Of a stretch of 8,554 nucleotides of DNA, positions 7,383-8,554 are shown piece after piece (position 1 is the stretch's first letter; every line of letters begins with the position of its first letter). Both the position numbers and the translations under genes were made by a program. The notes below the pieces were generated by a model. That model worked only from the letters and a program-made list of their open reading frames with translations. It was not told the DNA's origin and searched no databases. The stretch is from Chryseobacterium gleum (GTDB lineage Bacteria > Bacteroidota > Bacteroidia > Flavobacteriales_D > Sanyastnellaceae): the NCBI GenBank assembly GCA_945883885.1, contig CAMCYM010000061.1, positions 1 to 8,554 of the forward strand, read 5' to 3'.

Positions 7383-7383
7383 C

Positions 7384-7866
7384 ATGGAACACGGAGACGA
7401 ACAGGACCAGGTCCGCGCACTGTTCGAACGCTACCTCGAGGAGCAAGGTCACCGAAAGACGCCGGAGCGGTTTGCGATTTTGCAGGAGGTGTATGCCTTC
7501 GCGGGCCACTTCGACATGGAGACCCTCTATGTCCACATGAAGGAGCGGAATTACCGGGTGAGCCGTGCGACGCTCTACAATACGATGGAGTTGCTGATTG
7601 CCTGTGGGTTGGTGCGCCGGCATCAGTTTGGGGACAAGATGGCCCAATTCGAGAAATGCCACCGCATCCGGCAACATGACCACGTCATCCTCGCGGATAC
7701 GGGCGAGGTGCTCGAGTTCTGCGACCCGCGGATTCAGCAGATTACGTCCACACTCGAAGAACTGTTCGGCATCGAAGTGCTGCACCATTCGCTGCATGTT
7801 TTTGCGCGGAGGAAGGAAGACGGCACCGGGAAATCCTCCGAGGTCCGCCCTACCTTTCGGGCATGA
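7384..7866 (+). CDS. Fur-family transcriptional regulator lacking the CxxC zinc site
   Basis: A 160-residue winged-helix regulator of the Fur family, which binds operator DNA in response to a metal ion or peroxide. The DNA-binding half includes RKTPERFAILQEVY (24-37), GHFDMETLYVHM (41-52) and VSRATLYNTMELL (59-71), the recognition helix region. The regulatory half has QHDHVIL (97-103), EVLEFCDPRI (108-117) and HHSLHVF. In ordinary members HDHxxC is followed by xxC; here those positions are Leu103 and Thr106, so the structural zinc pair is gone. Candidate regulatory metal ligands (His42, His98, Asp99, His100 and the C-terminal HHSLH) remain. The 'EFCDPRI' motif is, from memory, typical of the Bacteroidota Fur-like protein encoded beside purA. 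The start is fixed by the promoter box 4 nt upstream. The last codons overlap purA as ATGA. The sensed metal is unknown. Confidence 0.88.
   Translation: MEHGDEQDQVRALFERYLEEQGHRKTPERFAILQEVYAFAGHFDMETLYVHMKERNYRVSRATLYNTMELLIACGLVRRHQFGDKMAQFEKCHRIRQHDHVILADTGEVLEFCDPRIQQITSTLEELFGIEVLHHSLHVFARRKEDGTGKSSEVRPTFRA
7851..7858 (+). promoter_or_regulatory. Putative -7 element before purA, inside fur
   Basis: TACCTTTC ends 4 nt before ATG 7863 and lies within the last codons of fur (residues PTF). It is flanked by GCCC (7847-7850) and GGGC (7859-7862). No TTG is seen at the right distance. It could provide purA with its own leaderless transcript in addition to read-through from fur. Confidence 0.4.
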
Positions 7867-8554
7867 AGGTGGATGTACTCCTCGGCCTGCAGTGGGGCGA
7901 CGAAGGCAAAGGCAAAGTGGTCGATGTGCTCACCCCCGAGTACGATGTGATCGCCCGGTTCCAAGGCGGCCCCAACGCCGGCCACACGCTGATTTTTGAC
8001 GGCGTCAAGCACGTCTTGCACACCATCCCCAGCGGGGTGTTTCGTCCCGAGGCCATCAACGTCGTGGGCAACGGCGTGGTCATCGATCCCGTCATCTTCA
8101 AGGCGGAAATCGATCGTCTGCTCGCCCGCGGCATCGACCCCCGCCCGAACCTCTACATCTCGCGCCGCGCCCACCTCATCCTGCCCACCCACCGCATGCT
8201 TGATGCCGCCAGCGAACTGGCGAAGGGCAGTGCAAAAATCGGTTCGACGCTCAAGGGCATCGGACCGACCTACATGGACAAAACTGGGCGCAACGGTCTG
8301 CGCGTCGGCGACATCACCTCCGGCCGGTTCGAAGAACGCTACGCCGCCCTGAAGCAGAAGCACCTCGGCCTGCTCGACGGCTTCGACAGCGCTGGATTTG
8401 ACCTGGCAGCCGCAGAGGAAGAATGGCTGTCGGCCGTGCGCGAACTCGGCGCATTGCACCTCATCGACGCAGAGCATTTTCTCAACGAAGCCCTGGACCA
8501 AGGCAAGCGCGTGCTCGCCGAGGGCGCACAAGGCACCATGCTCGACATCGACTT
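7863..8554 (+). CDS. purA: Adenylosuccinate synthetase (5' part; runs off the window)
   Basis: PurA joins IMP and aspartate using GTP to make adenylosuccinate, the first committed step from IMP to AMP. The visible 230 residues, just over half of a typical chain, carry the signature motifs: GLQWGDEGKGK (8-18) with catalytic Asp13 in the GTP loop, QGGPNAGHT (34-42) with catalytic His41, VVGNGVVIDP, then KIGSTLKGIGPTYMDK and RNGLRVGD of the IMP site, and LAEGAQGTMLDIDF at the window edge. The usual 'TTxKGIGP' reads STLKGIGP here, a mild change. The frame is open to the last base with no stop. The start ATG overlaps the fur stop as ATGA, so the two are likely cotranscribed. The 3' part is missing only because the window ends. 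Confidence 0.97.
   Translation, partial: MKVDVLLGLQWGDEGKGKVVDVLTPEYDVIARFQGGPNAGHTLIFDGVKHVLHTIPSGVFRPEAINVVGNGVVIDPVIFKAEIDRLLARGIDPRPNLYISRRAHLILPTHRMLDAASELAKGSAKIGSTLKGIGPTYMDKTGRNGLRVGDITSGRFEERYAALKQKHLGLLDGFDSAGFDLAAAEEEWLSAVRELGALHLIDAEHFLNEALDQGKRVLAEGAQGTMLDID

Noticed and set aside
6350..7420. 356-residue minus-strand open frame
   Set aside because: Arg/His-rich composition with no recognisable motif; it lies antisense to the repeats and T9SS sorting domain.

Overview
This is an 8.55-kb, GC-rich, gene-dense bacterial window that I assign to Bacteroidota, probably Flavobacteriales or a close relative. Three things support this. A large secreted protein ends in a type IX secretion (type B, gliding-motility-associated) sorting domain. 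The gene neighbours are typical of the group: a periplasmic foldase and a SurA-like isomerase near a MoxR ATPase, and a Fur-family regulator directly before purA. A Bacteroidota-type -7 promoter word (TAnnTT-G) also recurs. I see no tRNA, rRNA, CRISPR array, insertion sequence or integrase.

Layout, left to right. Positions 1-206 hold the 3' end of a periplasmic SurA-N/parvulin-like foldase. Positions 203-490 on the minus strand hold a small Cys-rich, membrane-anchored protein of unknown function. It converges on the foldase so tightly that both genes stop in the same TTAA. Positions 562-1998 encode a SurA-type double-parvulin chaperone, divergently transcribed from the Cys-rich gene. A glycosyltransferase family 2 gene (1995-2762) and a four-helix membrane protein with a His-rich tail (2759-3238) follow, joined by ATGA overlaps. 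Next is a 70-codon fragment (3228-3440) that looks like the start of a multicopper oxidase whose remainder is gone. Positions 3479-4441 encode a MoxR AAA+ ATPase. Positions 4487-7360 encode a 957-residue secreted protein with an IgGFc-binding-like N-terminal region, five Cys-containing repeats and a T9SS sorting domain. Positions 7384-7866 encode a Fur-family regulator lacking the usual CxxC zinc ligands. PurA starts at 7863, overlaps fur by 4 nt, and runs off the window end.

How the genes fit together: the foldase and SurA-like protein would escort outer-membrane proteins, which could include T9SS components and their cargo. The four-helix protein and the oxidase relic look like a metal-related cassette that entered or decayed between the surA-like gene and moxR. 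The fur-purA pair is a housekeeping unit.

The most striking signal runs across the genes. Six plus-strand genes (surA-like, four-helix protein, moxR, T9SS protein, fur, purA) each have a TA[TC]CTT-type octamer ending only 4-5 nt before the chosen start codon. In Bacteroidota this word is the -7 promoter element, so the arrangement suggests transcripts that begin at or next to the start codon (leaderless mRNAs). It also decides several otherwise ambiguous starts. This is inference from sequence and would need transcript 5'-end mapping.
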